DNA of 64,000 bases from Vibrio marisflavi CECT 7928 (GCF_921294215.1 NZ_CAKLDM010000002.1:124001-188000); one strand, 5' to 3'. Positions 26,863-38,100 are shown, numbered from the stretch's first letter. Notes: generated by a model from the letters alone, not told the origin. Made by a program: numbers and translations.

Positions 26863-29800
26863 TCACTCCGTAAACGTCGTCATCTGGACTGGGTTTACAA
26901 ACTGCACCACTCCTCCCGCTGCTGTATTACACATTGCGCAATTGTTTAATGTATTCACCGGTTCTCCTTGTATTTGTGTCAACACATTGGTTGGCACAAA
27001 ACTGCTGAGTGCCGGAATACATGGATTCACTGAAGGGTTTGCTGGATACGCTGGGTGTGTTGGCGCGGTGCAGCCAGGGAAAGGCGTGATGTTTACAATC
27101 GGAATGCAGTCATTGATGGTGGTTGCAGGCTTATTGTTAATAAGCATGGTGGCTCGTAGTGAACTATACGTTGATGGCCCAACGGCAAATGAACACATCA
27201 TCATCGAGCCCATACAAGTGACCGGCGCACTTCCACAAGCGGCTGTGCCAGCTGAACTAGAAGCCGCTTTATTCGCTTCTCCTTGTAATACTTGCAACGT
27301 ATTAACCTGACATTTCACCTGCTGAATTTGTTCGTTGATGGTAGTCAACTCACTCGGTATTGCTTGCTGAAAAGTGGCGGTTGCATTGGCTGTCGCCTGT
27401 TGTTGAATCGATTGCTGGTATCCCTCTACGTTCTCCATCATATCGTCAAGAGTTGGCGCGCTGGCAAAGGCCATTGGATTCTCAGATTGGAGATCGTCTA
27501 ACGAAGGTGCACCTGCATTTGAACTTACTGCTGCATAAGGATCATCATAGGCTTCTTGCGCTGCAGCATAGCCGCTTTCTGCAAGCTCGGCGCAAGCTTG
27601 CATGTTCTGCTCTAACTCTTCAGATGCAGCCATGATGTCACTGATATTAGGGCATGGGGCAAGCTGACTCGTGAGCTGTGTCAGGCTAGCTTGTGCTTCT
27701 TCATAGTTGCTCATGATACTGCTGAGTGCGCTTTCTTTCATTGCCAGCAGCTGATCCATTGAGTAAAACTGCTGCTGAGAGCTCAACATCGCTTCTATAC
27801 TACTTTTTAAAGAATCGAGTGAGGAGTAGGCGCCCATATTGAGAGAAAGCTTGCCTTGCAACTCGCTCATTAGTGAGGAGAGTTTGGCTTCAAGCTCTGC
27901 TTTCTTACTGTCTAAGTTTGAAAGAAGCCCAGCACCACTTTGGCCTGATTGCGTGAGGCTTTGTAAATAGCCTGTCGCTTCTCCCATAAGCTGTTTAGCT
28001 TCATTGATAGTTGGGCCAAAAAAGCTCTCCATTGCATCTTTGCCTTGAGAAAGTTTTTTGCTTGCTGCGTTTAATGCATCTTCTTTATAGCCGAGCAGCT
28101 TGCTTTCCGCTGAATCAATGCCAGAAGATATGCTGGAAAAAGCTTGCTCCATGAAGTTAGCTGATTGCCCTGAGCCACCAGAGCTGAAAAACTGCTGAAC
28201 TTTATCTTTTACTGCGGAGTAGTCTTTGACGATTTCTTGCGAAACTGGAGAAACGACAGAGTCTAAGCTGCTTTTTAACGAGTCGAAGTCTTGTTGCAAA
28301 GATGCAGGTAAGGCAGGTAGATCGCTAAAACTGAGTTGTGTCGGTGTGTTGGACATAATTTTGCTTGCCCAGCTTTCGCATTCAGATTGTAGTTCACTTT
28401 GCAGGCTTGTTAGCCAGCTCGACATTTGATCGAATGGAACTTGGTCCAGCGCTTCTGAACTGAGTGTTTCTATCAGGTTTTGCAGTGTTTCTGATTGCGA
28501 GGAGGCTGCATCACCAGAAAGTACCGATTCCATTTGCTGATTGATTTGATTTAAAGAGTCTAGCGCCTGCTCACAAAGCTGTGGTGATAGACAAGTATTG
28601 GAGTATTGCTCCGCAGGTAATTGGCTTGAAAGGGACTTGAGATCGTTGAGTTTATCATTGATCAGATCAGCAGCTTTCGCATTTAGATCTTCTTGGCTGG
28701 GGATCTGTTCGATCATCTGACTATACGGCCCAGAGATCATTGAGCTTGCATCGGTTGTACTTGTTGGCATTCCATAGCCTTCGGCTTGCTGCTGAAGGTA
28801 TGACGTGCTGCTGTCGGAGTTTTGGTAGTTATCGTATTGCTGGTAAAGGCTAGACTCTGTCACTTGCGAGTTTGCTTGATCTTTATAGCTAATGAGCTGG
28901 CTCTGATAACCTTCAGCCTCAGATTGATACTGTTGATATTGGCTTTGATAAGGTTCAATAACTGAAGTGTAGTCGGGCATTGAAGAAGAGAACTGATTCA
29001 CGCCTTCACTTTGGTAAATGATTTGCTCATAGTCCATCGGCTCAGAGCCATTTAAGTAGCCATTGAGTGTTTGGCATTGCGAGCTCAATGCGTCTTGGCT
29101 AGCTTGTGCTTGAGATTGATAACTCTGTAATTCGCCTAATTGCTGCTGATACAACTCATACTGAGATTGATAATAGGAGTTCGCAGAAGAAGTCATAGAG
29201 TCTGGAGACGAAGAATACTGCTGAAGCTGAGTTAAACTGCTCTCGGTTGCTTGAACGCACATCAGCATCGGATCGTATTCGCTCTCTTGACCTTCCTCTG
29301 TACTGGCTGATGCCATGGTCAGCCAAGGTGTATATTGAGAAACGACAGTCAAATACTGCGATTGAGCCTGATAGAACTGTGTCGTTGGTGACGACTGCAG
29401 GAAGCTGTTGAACGCAGCATTTTTTGCCTGTGTCATCTGCTCATGTTGGAAAGCAGAATCAGATAGGGTATCAAAAGCGGACAACTGGCTGACTAAATCA
29501 GCTCCAGAGTTCGTACCGCCTTCTTCGCTTTCTCCTGATGTATCGGAGTTACTGGAAGTGGCAGTGTCTTCAGAAGTGCTCATTGAAGAATACTGAGAAT
29601 GGTACTCGATATATTGCGTTTCCCACTGTTCATATTGCGTGGCTATAGCTGAGCCAACTGAACATGTTTGAGCTTCTTGCACCACGTAATGCCAGCCAGA
29701 CAAACTATCGACATAACTTTGATAAGCTGCCAGTTGCGAAGAGTCCAATTGTGATTCATCAATTGTCTCTGAACTGCTTTCGGACTGAAAACCTTCTGGT

Positions 29801-30729
29801 TGCTCGCTAGCAGCTGGCATTGGGTTAGCATTGCTAAGAAGTGATTGCAGCAGGCTTTGCTGTGTCTCTGATAATTCCACCTCACCAGACTGTGCCATGC
29901 CAGTGTAATTGCAAACTAACTGGTAATCGATGGAGTGCAGGTTACTTTGATACAAACTCTCTTGTGGCGAAGAGCCTGACAAAAAATCACTCAGATAAGG
30001 TTGTTGAGACAATTGGGCTAACGTGGTTGGTTCACTCGCTTGTTGGCTAAGAGAGGCTAGCTCTGAGCGCAGACCAAACTGATATTCAATCTGCTGGTTA
30101 GCCGCTTGTTGCCACTCTTGAGCAGAGGTTGTCGACGACAGCTGTTTTGTAGTGTCGCAAATGGATTGCCACGATGTCATATCAGAGCTGCTATCAGAAG
30201 AACTTGCTGATTGCGTTGTTGTTGATTCGCTCTTTTCTTCCGGTTGAGATGTTTCTGTCGTTGCAGCAATCTGTTGTTGGTTTTGAGTCAGCTGGGTAAG
30301 GTAATCATTCGAAGGAGCGAGAGTCGTTGGATCGTATTGCGTGCGTAAGCTAGCTATCGACGTAGATTGCTGCTGATGGTATTCAGTCAGTTGGGTCGAA
30401 AGATCTGCGAATTCACTTTTTGCCTGAGATGGGTTGTCAACAAGTGTCTGGCAAGCCGATTTTAACTGTGAGTTTAGGTTTTGCCCTAGAGCTGCATTAT
30501 CCGCGCTTGCTGGTGCAGCTAAATATTTTTGTAACGAGCTTTGAGCTTGGTTGATATAAGCAAGCTCTCCGCCTTGTGCGACATAGTCTGGTTCTGCCAT
30601 CGTTTGCAATACAGAGAGCTGCTTTTGCAAAGCAGTATGTTGCGCGCTGCTTTGCTGATCCGATTGGCTTTGCAGAGCATCAAGGTTAGATAGATACTCT
30701 GAAAAAATAGAAGATGTAGACTGTGTCAT
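26863..30729 (-). CDS. Giant Gln/Ser-rich protein with C-terminal PAAR-like DUF4280 domain
   Basis: A 1,288-residue protein. The last 130 residues or so match DUF4280, a PAAR-like fold: CGSAPVTCMGS, the LINNKPATTINDCIP block, NITPFPGC, NPCIP and a final C-x2-C pair (CAMC) before GGVVQFVNP. In Francisella the DUF4280 protein is IglG, a short protein proposed to sharpen the VgrG spike. Here about 1,150 residues of Gln-, Ser- and Tyr-rich, mainly helical sequence are fused in front, much of it low complexity with recurring SQY/QSQ segments. It is the last gene of the minus-strand operon, after iglI. It could be an evolved tip carrying an effector or a long fibre. Confidence 0.75.
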   Translation of the reverse strand: MTQSTSSIFSEYLSNLDALQSQSDQQSSAQHTALQKQLSVLQTMAEPDYVAQGGELAYINQAQSSLQKYLAAPASADNAALGQNLNSQLKSACQTLVDNPSQAKSEFADLSTQLTEYHQQQSTSIASLRTQYDPTTLAPSNDYLTQLTQNQQQIAATTETSQPEEKSESTTTQSASSSDSSSDMTSWQSICDTTKQLSSTTSAQEWQQAANQQIEYQFGLRSELASLSQQASEPTTLAQLSQQPYLSDFLSGSSPQESLYQSNLHSIDYQLVCNYTGMAQSGEVELSETQQSLLQSLLSNANPMPAASEQPEGFQSESSSETIDESQLDSSQLAAYQSYVDSLSGWHYVVQEAQTCSVGSAIATQYEQWETQYIEYHSQYSSMSTSEDTATSSNSDTSGESEEGGTNSGADLVSQLSAFDTLSDSAFQHEQMTQAKNAAFNSFLQSSPTTQFYQAQSQYLTVVSQYTPWLTMASASTEEGQESEYDPMLMCVQATESSLTQLQQYSSSPDSMTSSANSYYQSQYELYQQQLGELQSYQSQAQASQDALSSQCQTLNGYLNGSEPMDYEQIIYQSEGVNQFSSSMPDYTSVIEPYQSQYQQYQSEAEGYQSQLISYKDQANSQVTESSLYQQYDNYQNSDSSTSYLQQQAEGYGMPTSTTDASSMISGPYSQMIEQIPSQEDLNAKAADLINDKLNDLKSLSSQLPAEQYSNTCLSPQLCEQALDSLNQINQQMESVLSGDAASSQSETLQNLIETLSSEALDQVPFDQMSSWLTSLQSELQSECESWASKIMSNTPTQLSFSDLPALPASLQQDFDSLKSSLDSVVSPVSQEIVKDYSAVKDKVQQFFSSGGSGQSANFMEQAFSSISSGIDSAESKLLGYKEDALNAASKKLSQGKDAMESFFGPTINEAKQLMGEATGYLQSLTQSGQSGAGLLSNLDSKKAELEAKLSSLMSELQGKLSLNMGAYSSLDSLKSSIEAMLSSQQQFYSMDQLLAMKESALSSIMSNYEEAQASLTQLTSQLAPCPNISDIMAASEELEQNMQACAELAESGYAAAQEAYDDPYAAVSSNAGAPSLDDLQSENPMAFASAPTLDDMMENVEGYQQSIQQQATANATATFQQAIPSELTTINEQIQQVKCQVNTLQVLQGEANKAASSSAGTAACGSAPVTCMGSMMMCSFAVGPSTYSSLRATMLINNKPATTINDCIPIVNITPFPGCTAPTHPAYPANPSVNPCIPALSSFVPTNVLTQIQGEPVNTLNNCAMCNTAAGGVVQFVNPVQMTTFTE

Positions 30730-30772
30730 TTTTGTGCTCGGTACATGTTACAGAAATAGTTGGCTAAAGAGT

Positions 30773-31957
30773 CTAGTAGTCAAAGTCGTCGGTCATTGCA
30801 TCAATGTCGTTGACGAGATCGCTAATCTCATTTTCTGAGCTTCTTTCTGATGGGATCATCTCGTGATCATCTTCTTGGAATTGGTACTCATCGTTGAATC
30901 GCATTGAGCCAAAGTCTTCGTCATCTTGATAATCGTCATCCATGCCCATTGGCATATCTTGTTCGTACTCTGGGTGATGTTGTTGCTCGTCCTCTTCCTC
31001 AGAGCGATAGAATTGCTCATCTCGATATTGGTTCATCATCATCATTGGTAGTTCATTGGCAAAGCGCATTGGATCACTCTGATACAAGCGATTAGCCATA
31101 TCCCATTCCAACGTATCCTTGTGCTTATCGATATGCTTTTGCAGAGTCGGGGCTTTGGGTGCGACAGATTTCAATAGCGGGAAGAACAAGCCTGGAAAAT
31201 ACACCAGAGGATCGAAGTTCTTAATTTCAGCCTGAATGTCTTTATAGATTATTGCAGACTCGAAATGGCGCTCTTCCAGCAATAGCTTTTGCAAAATCGA
31301 CGCTTTGCGAATGAGTGCGTACCACTTCGGTGAAGCGTACTTATCAACTAAATTAGTATTGCCTTTCTTTTTTGGCTCTTTACGAGTTTCAGTTGGCTCG
31401 ACTTCGGGCTCAGGTTGCAATGTTTCTGGCTCAAGATCGCGTCTGTCGAGCAACATTAAAGCTTTTTGAGAGTCTTTGAAGCCTTGGTGCGTTGTTAAAC
31501 TTCTTTCGATGCCATCTAAGTTGGCCACTTGAGTGAAGAGAGAATTGAAGTTTCCTTGCAAACTATCAAAATCATTGACCGTATCTTTCTTTCTAGCTTC
31601 GGTAAATTTGAGCGAAAGCATTGAGCAAAGGATGTCTAAGGCGCTATGCAAAGAAGCGTCAAAATTAACTTTTGGAGACAGTTGTGCAGCGCAGTGTTGC
31701 AATGTCTCGTTGTAGTCTTTTAAGCGATACACTAAGTCGTTAATTGACGGCGTATTTAGGAATATGTCGCAGCTAAAGCTTAAAAATAGGCAGTAAATAT
31801 CGACCGACTGCGTGTCGTATAGGTAGTCTTCAAGTAGTGAGAGGGTTTTCTCGTACTCACCGTTTTCGTAGCTACGAATGATGCTACTCATGAGCATTGG
31901 GTTAGCTTTGTCGACTTGAACAATATCAGTGAAAGCTTGGTAAAAAGTAACCGACAT
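30773..31957 (-). CDS. IglI-like T6SS protein
   Basis: A 394-residue soluble protein. The N-terminal 150 residues look helical (SMIIRSYENGEYEKTLSLLEDYL type), a KPKKKGN linker follows near residue 200, and residues 310-394 are very acidic. Francisella IglI has about 383 residues and lies directly after dotU, exactly the position here, so orthology is inferred from order and size. The early SYENGEYEKTLSLLEDYL segment resembles a TPR-like hairpin as in TssA-type proteins. Ten bases separate it from dotU. Confidence 0.6.
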   Translation of the reverse strand: MSVTFYQAFTDIVQVDKANPMLMSSIIRSYENGEYEKTLSLLEDYLYDTQSVDIYCLFLSFSCDIFLNTPSINDLVYRLKDYNETLQHCAAQLSPKVNFDASLHSALDILCSMLSLKFTEARKKDTVNDFDSLQGNFNSLFTQVANLDGIERSLTTHQGFKDSQKALMLLDRRDLEPETLQPEPEVEPTETRKEPKKKGNTNLVDKYASPKWYALIRKASILQKLLLEERHFESAIIYKDIQAEIKNFDPLVYFPGLFFPLLKSVAPKAPTLQKHIDKHKDTLEWDMANRLYQSDPMRFANELPMMMMNQYRDEQFYRSEEEDEQQHHPEYEQDMPMGMDDDYQDDEDFGSMRFNDEYQFQEDDHEMIPSERSSENEISDLVNDIDAMTDDFDY

Positions 31958-31966
31958 AAAAAACCT

Positions 31967-32614
31967 TTAAAATGCAAAGAATAAAGCGATAGGGATGAGG
32001 ATAGCTGCAGTAGCCATATAGCCACCATACTGTATCCAGCCACCGGAGCTGCGTGATGACATTGAGCGAGTATGCTCGCGAGTAGGTGCAGGACTCTCTT
32101 GTACAATTTCGTTCAAACGCTGTTTAAGCTGGTGAATACAGTTGAACAGCTCTGCATGATTTGGGTTGTCGTAGTACTTACCAAGGAAGCCTTGGTTTAG
32201 CACCAATAGCAGTGACTCATACGCCAAACGGGGGTAAATGCGGTTTCTTACCACTTCCTCAATGACATCAAAGACATACTCGCCACCATTATTAATTTGG
32301 AAAAACTCAATTTGCAAGTTAGTCCAAGTTAACCCTTGCTGGCTTTGAGCAATAGCGATTTTGCAGCGTTCATCTATTAGGGCGACTTGCGGAAAAATGA
32401 TGTATGAAGCCACTTTGTCGCCATATAAAGGGATCAATCGATTTTGAATCAATGTCAGCTCATTTCTGACTCTATTTCTGAAAGTCAGTAATGCTGCTGA
32501 GTTTTGATCTGCGGTGTTGCTCGCGAGAGATTCGGTGAACGCAATAGCGTTGTTCAGCATTGAAGAGAGTTCACACAGGATATAGTGTTCACTGTTCATC
32601 GTATTAAGCTCCAA
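31967..32614 (-). CDS. dotU: DotU/TssL-like inner-membrane protein
   Basis: Part of the T6SS membrane complex with the TssM-like PdpB and the lipoprotein. The 215-residue protein has a helical cytoplasmic domain typical of TssL, with the segment YDNPNHAELFNCIHQLKQRLNEIV, and one C-terminal membrane anchor (MATAAILIPIALFFAF). No peptidoglycan-binding domain is attached, as in Francisella DotU. It abuts the IglH-like gene with no gap. The start at 32614 could also be internal Met6. Confidence 0.82.
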   Translation of the reverse strand: MELNTMNSEHYILCELSSMLNNAIAFTESLASNTADQNSAALLTFRNRVRNELTLIQNRLIPLYGDKVASYIIFPQVALIDERCKIAIAQSQQGLTWTNLQIEFFQINNGGEYVFDVIEEVVRNRIYPRLAYESLLLVLNQGFLGKYYDNPNHAELFNCIHQLKQRLNEIVQESPAPTREHTRSMSSRSSGGWIQYGGYMATAAILIPIALFFAF

Positions 32615-34084
32615 TTAGGCAATGGACACCAGCAGCTTAATAACTAAAGCTGTGTTGACCATGATAAATTCAATAATGAGTTCAGACAGTGTACGTACCA
32701 AATCCATATGCTGAAGTACGCTACAAGTGACGATAAGTTCACTCGATTTCGGGTCAAAAGTAATCTCTTTAATTGCAGAGGAAAACTTTTGTAAAGTCGG
32801 GTTTTCATTGCTGCCAAGTAAGTGTTTGGCAAGAAACAAAAAGTGCTCTTTATTACCGAGCTGAAATTGAGCAAAATTCTGTAGCGTCATGCCGACTTGC
32901 TCTAACGTGTTGATGTCATAAAAGTGCTTCGCTTCAGCTGCTTTAATGACTTCAAATTCTGCTCGCTGTGTATTGATAGCGGCAGTAGAAATCTGTGGTA
33001 GTTGAGGTAGTGGTTTATCCTGATTCCAGAATATTCGTGCACTCAGCTTTTGTTTAGTTGCAACCGCTTGCTGAATATCGTGGGGTGTATAAAGCAGGGC
33101 CGCTGATTCTCGATGAAAGACAAACTCACTTTCACCAAGTTGATGATAGGGTTTGTACAAGTTTTGATTCAAAAATAGCTGGCGGACATAAAACGGCCTA
33201 GCAGTAATATCATTGCTATGATGCAAGTTAATTTGCTCTTGGCGAAAGTCTAATGGCATGGCCACTGACAGATCTTCGTACAAATTAAATAGCGGCACGA
33301 TATTCGTTGATAGCAGTGGTGATTGAGCGGTTTTCAACGCGGGCGACAGCAATACTTCACCATCAAACTCAAACAAAAGCTTGAAGCTTTTTACACGCAC
33401 TCTTTTATCTTGATGTGGTACTTTTCCAAAGCTCAAGCGCATACCCAAATCGAATTCTGGAGACGTCGATCTTAGAAATAGTGCGTCGTTGCACGCGAGT
33501 GTCCAACCGTCTAAACCACTTAGAGTCGCTGGGATAGGTTGTTCGCTGCCATCTTCATATTGCGCAGTAACCGTTAGCTCAGCGTTATTTAGCAAAGCGT
33601 ACTTTAAACGAGCCAATTGATAATCAAATTGTGACCACAACTCAGGGTTCACCCATAGGTCAAAACTGAATTGCTCAACAAATAACGGTGCTTTTGACTC
33701 CAGTTCAACCTGCATATTCGAAAGCTGGTGGCTGACTTCACTCACTTCAAACGCGCTAAGCTGCACCAAGTTCTGTGTCGAATAGCGTGCCGCTGGATCT
33801 TGTGGTTTGTACGCGTCCAGAACATTGAACTGACTGTTTGCAACCAAAGGTAAGCTGCTGCTACCTAAGTGAGCCTGCATTTTTACCAACATATGATTGG
33901 GGAGGTGAGTCAGCAAATGCTGGTGATATCGCGATACTTGCAATACTTTCTCACGCTGCAGGCTTTGCTGAACTTCAGAGCGAATCTGTTCTCCCAGTTT
34001 TTTGAACACGTCGGTGAGTACAATCGGTTCGACATCGAGCGAGTCTTTTTGATTGTCTGGCAAAGGGTGTTGTAATGTTGTCAT
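32615..34084 (-). CDS. iglH: IglH/TssF-like baseplate protein
   Basis: A 489-residue soluble protein. TssF-like features are the N-terminal FKKLGEQIR segment, beta-rich central sections such as FEVSEVSHQLSNM and FVEQFSFDLWVNP, a FELSFG/MRLSFGKV-type strand, and a short helical C-terminus. Size and position between vgrG and dotU match Francisella iglH, although iglF and iglG, which lie between vgrG and iglH there, are missing here. Baseplate wedge role with TssG and TssK is inferred from the family. Confidence 0.72.
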   Translation of the reverse strand: MTTLQHPLPDNQKDSLDVEPIVLTDVFKKLGEQIRSEVQQSLQREKVLQVSRYHQHLLTHLPNHMLVKMQAHLGSSSLPLVANSQFNVLDAYKPQDPAARYSTQNLVQLSAFEVSEVSHQLSNMQVELESKAPLFVEQFSFDLWVNPELWSQFDYQLARLKYALLNNAELTVTAQYEDGSEQPIPATLSGLDGWTLACNDALFLRSTSPEFDLGMRLSFGKVPHQDKRVRVKSFKLLFEFDGEVLLSPALKTAQSPLLSTNIVPLFNLYEDLSVAMPLDFRQEQINLHHSNDITARPFYVRQLFLNQNLYKPYHQLGESEFVFHRESAALLYTPHDIQQAVATKQKLSARIFWNQDKPLPQLPQISTAAINTQRAEFEVIKAAEAKHFYDINTLEQVGMTLQNFAQFQLGNKEHFLFLAKHLLGSNENPTLQKFSSAIKEITFDPKSSELIVTCSVLQHMDLVRTLSELIIEFIMVNTALVIKLLVSIA

Positions 34085-34116
34085 CGTCGTTATGCTATCG
34101 CTTGCTAATATCTTAG

Positions 34117-34611
34117 TTAGCCAATACTAGTAGGCATGCCTTTAAAGCTGGCGGTAATGTTGGCTTCAGCAGCAAGTGTTGTCATACTCTTTAAGCTCAT
34201 TCCTTGAGTGGCACTGAATGCCATGTTACCGCCATCGGCCTTAAAGTCTTGCGTGGCAGACATTGAAATACTTTGAGTACCTTTGATGTTCACAGTATTG
34301 CCAGTAATGGTGATGCCATCACTGGTCAGTTCAATTTTGCTACTGCCAACATTTAGCGTAATGCCATCATCGTTCCAAGCGATAGTTCCGCTGTTGTTTT
34401 TTATCTGTAAGCCATCTTTTTGGATGTTTACTTGATAGTCACCGCAGGTCAGGCTGATAGCATTGGTTGCTTGTACGCTTGCGCTATCACTAACTACTTG
34501 ACTTGAGTTGCCATCGCTTGAGTAACTGACCTGACAGTTTTGATCGTCGCTGTCTCCATTGGTTTGAATGGAGACACCTTCGCTGTTCATCGCTATATTA
34601 TGTTTTGCCAT
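34117..34611 (-). CDS. vgrG: Minimal VgrG spike protein (Francisella type)
   Basis: A 164-residue protein made of short repeated beta strands (ITLNVGSSKIELTSDGITITGNTVNIKG), the beta-helix needle of VgrG. The gp27/gp5 OB domains found in normal 600-residue VgrG are absent, as in Francisella VgrG, also about 164 residues. It would form a trimeric spike under the PAAR-like tip. It follows the IglE-like lipoprotein by four bases in the minus-strand operon. Confidence 0.85.
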   Translation of the reverse strand: MAKHNIAMNSEGVSIQTNGDSDDQNCQVSYSSDGNSSQVVSDSASVQATNAISLTCGDYQVNIQKDGLQIKNNSGTIAWNDDGITLNVGSSKIELTSDGITITGNTVNIKGTQSISMSATQDFKADGGNMAFSATQGMSLKSMTTLAAEANITASFKGMPTSIG

Positions 34612-34615
34612 GACA

Positions 34616-35092
34616 CTATGACTTCTTCTTGCTTGAGTCGTCAGACTTTGCTTTCAGTTCAATGTTCTGAGTGCGTGTGACATTTGAAGTGTTCACAGTG
34701 AACGACTGAACTGCGCCTTGAGGTGAATTAATTAGGTAGTTCCATCCAGATACAGGCTGATGATCTAGGATGAAGTAGATCGCTAATGGCGTATCTGATA
34801 CCGGCAGTACAAGATGATGGTCTTCAGATTTCGCTAGGTAGACATAGCGAGTCATATTTTTATCTAGTGCTTCTTGGCTTAGCGATGCGTAAGACTGCCC
34901 GACAAAGGCGTCCATATTGGTCGGTTGTTGAATCAAAACCGTAATCGCATGGCCTAGGTTCGACGTCTTCTCCATTTGAATATTGATGTTGAGTGTATTC
35001 GTTGGAGCGATAGGTTTGCCTGAAGAAAACCAAGCGCACCCTGTTAAAGGCAAGGCAAACAGTAGTACTAGGTATTTCAATCTTCTTAACAT
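34616..35092 (-). CDS. iglE: IglE/TssJ-like outer-membrane lipoprotein
   Basis: A 158-residue lipoprotein with signal peptide and lipobox LTGC (Cys19). The mature part is a small beta-sandwich-type domain of the TssJ kind (NINIQMEKTSNLGHAITVLIQQ, then LVLPVSDTPLAIYFILDHQP) and a charged Lys/Ser tail. TssJ anchors the TssM-type protein to the outer membrane. It lies directly after the pdpB-like gene, as iglE does in Francisella. Confidence 0.78.
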   Translation of the reverse strand: MLRRLKYLVLLFALPLTGCAWFSSGKPIAPTNTLNINIQMEKTSNLGHAITVLIQQPTNMDAFVGQSYASLSQEALDKNMTRYVYLAKSEDHHLVLPVSDTPLAIYFILDHQPVSGWNYLINSPQGAVQSFTVNTSNVTRTQNIELKAKSDDSSKKKS

Positions 35093-35152
35093 GTTTAGCA
35101 GTCCGATAGGTAGGGAAGCATCGCTTCCCTAAATTAATTACAAATCCGTAAG

Positions 35153-38100
35153 TTATCCGTTTAGCAACGATAGAAATGGTGTTGCGACTTTAAAGCTCAC
35201 TTGATACGGAGCCACTTTGTCATTATCACTCTTTATGCCCCATTGGCAGGTATGCCCTTTCTTACATTTACCTTCTGCGAGCAATTTGAATAATGCCCAC
35301 TGGCCATTAATCGACTCTTGGTATGACTGGTTTTGGTTACTCAACCAGCCTACAGAAACCGTTGGTTGGCTTTGCCAATCATAATGAATGGTGCGTGTTG
35401 GTTGATCCGCGGTATTCAAGCCAATCACTCGATCTTTCTGTCCTAGTTGGAAGAATGACAATGCCATTTTATTTTCGCCATCCAGAGTGACTTGTTTGAA
35501 CGGCAGAGCTTGTACACTGACGCTGATGGATCTCGGTGTACCATCTGATTGCCAAAGTGCACGTTGCACTTGATAGATGTTGTTCAATTGCCCTACATAC
35601 GGCGCTAACTCAGCTTTTTGTAGATCGGTAAGATCATCGTTTACAAGCCAGCGAGTCTTAACGCTGTTTAAGTGAATAAACTCGCCAAGTAGCTGATTCA
35701 TCTCAGCATACAGCTGGCCATTGACGCCGATTTCATTGGCTAGTTGCTGGCTATCGAGCACATAGTTTGAGTGCATGTTAAGCGGGAAACCATTCTCAAT
35801 ATGCGTGATTTGAGTACTCAACTGTTGTTGCCACTGCTGGCTGAGTTGAGCAATCAGATAGTCGGCCACAGTTTGACGAACAATCGTGATTGGGAAGTTG
35901 AGCAATTGATACACATCTGGATTGCTTTGCGCAGATGAGATTGCAGTCAGCTTAGACATCAATGAATCAGCAGTGCTTGGTTTTAGCTGTTGATACAGAG
36001 CTTTATAGGTTGCAGGTGTCTTGTTGTATAGACTATTGCTCACCGACGAAATGATGTCTTGGTAATCTTTGTAGTCTTTCGATTGAATGAACTCGTTGAG
36101 CTGTGCAAATTGTTGAGGGATCTGCATCAACTCAGGTTGAGTGATTTGATCTTTGTCGAAAGTCGTATTCTTCGTGATGTACTTAAGCATGTTAGACAGC
36201 GGTGTGTCATCGTAGGTTAAGTCCATTAAGAAAAGGTGTAGGTTATCCAGCGAAACCTGATGCGGAAGCGCATTTTTCAATAGCTTATTAAGCATCAATA
36301 CATAGTTATCACTGTAATGACGTAGTGCTTGTGACTCTATGTCATCAAAGGCCTCGTGATGAATGCTTAGTTGAGTTAGCTCTTGGGATAACTTGCTGTA
36401 TTGCTCAATCAGCGGTAGTACGGTTTGCAGTAGTACAGACTTTGAATATACCAACGACACTTGAGTAACGTTTCTTGAGAAGACCGTCTTATAGGTATAG
36501 TTGTAGTAATTCTGCTCACTCAGAAGAGTAAGGTCGCTATCACTGGAGTCCATGATGGTATTCAGCAATGTGTTCAATTCAGATTCTAGAAGAACTTGAT
36601 GGATTCGTCTTGCTTCTTGAGCATCCAATTGCTGCTGTTTCAAGAACCCATTGATGGCGTCGTTATAGCTGGCGATGCTTTTCACCAAAGTGTCAAAACC
36701 ACTGATCTCTGGTGTAGAAGTCGGAATAATATTTTGTAGGTTGGTTAATACGCCATTGAGTGCTTTGAAGTCCAAACTGTCAGAGCTCGGGAAGTGATTG
36801 GCAATCTGGCTTAAGTAACGAGAAATATCATCGCTGCCTTGATAAACAGAGGCAAGAGATTGTGGGATTGTATCGTGCAATACCGCTAATTTTTGCTGCA
36901 TTACGACACTTTGGTTAAGTAAAGACAAAAGTTGCTGGTTAGTAATATTGAGCTGAATATTATTAAACAGCTGTCCTAATACTTGATTCGATGACATGAC
37001 GTTCGCCATCAAGGTATTCGACACTTCTAGCTGGTTGCCAATATTGCTTGTATTTAGCCCCAAGGTACTGATTTGTGCGACAGGTTGATTGGCAAATGAA
37101 TACACCAAGTTCAATTGTTGGCTGCTAAAGCCCGTTAGTTGAGTTAACAAGCTCTGATATTTTTTCAGTTCAGCACGAATTTTAGCGTCATGATTCGCGG
37201 CAAAAATCATCAAGTACAATGATCGATTGAGTGGATCATGGGCCTCTTGATACTGTGTATTTAAGCGAACCAATAGGTAGCTTGCATACTGCTGATTAAG
37301 GTTTTTCTCAATGCTGGTTGGGTATAAAGAGCCCAAGATCAGTTTGCTACGATATAACCCAGACCATCTCTGGTAGTTTTGTTCAGCGGTCACTAAAGGC
37401 AAAGTTTGCGGAACAAACGGAGAGGCCTGTTTAATGGCGTCATCAAGCTGAATTTTTTGTACGCCATTGTAGACAATGCCAACGCTAGCAAGCAATGAAG
37501 CGATACAAAGGCTGCTGACCGCTATATGTTTGCCGGAAATTCTGCGTCCTGTTTTATCGCTACCAGAATAAAAGAATTGGCTGCGATAGTTACTTGGATC
37601 TGCACCGTAGTTGAGAGTAATGCATTGCGGCTTTTGCTTAACTAATTCAGGCTCAAAAAATCCAGAGATAACTGGAGTGATCTGTTTTAGATACCTTTCT
37701 ACAAAATGAGAAGCAGACATCGCTGAAGCTAGCTTTTGGCTATCGACATTATCTTGCGACATATAAGTCGAAAATTGATCACGCAGGCTATTGAAGTGCT
37801 GGTTAGCGTATTGCTCTAGCTCTTCAGGGCTCTGACAGTGGCTAAAATCAACATAAGGAGCGGCGTTATCAACTTCTAGTAGCTGGCCAATCTTTCCTTT
37901 TATTGGAGAGTTATCGCTAAGGAAGTGTACTTGATAAGGCTGTTTGGCTAGCAAGTTGATTCTTGGCAAAAAGCGGTACAATGACGTTGTGAGTCCAGAG
38001 TCATTCGGCTTTTGTTTTAGTTGAATTGCAACATTGGGTAGTTGAATCACCCCTTGCTTATACAGTTTATCGAGCAATAAGTTGAAGCGGTTGATGTCCA

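Noticed and set aside
26942..27310. Plus-strand open frame of 122 codons inside the giant PAAR-like gene
   Set aside because: It is antisense to the conserved DUF4280 domain, has no ribosome site, and its length is explained by the codon bias of the real gene.
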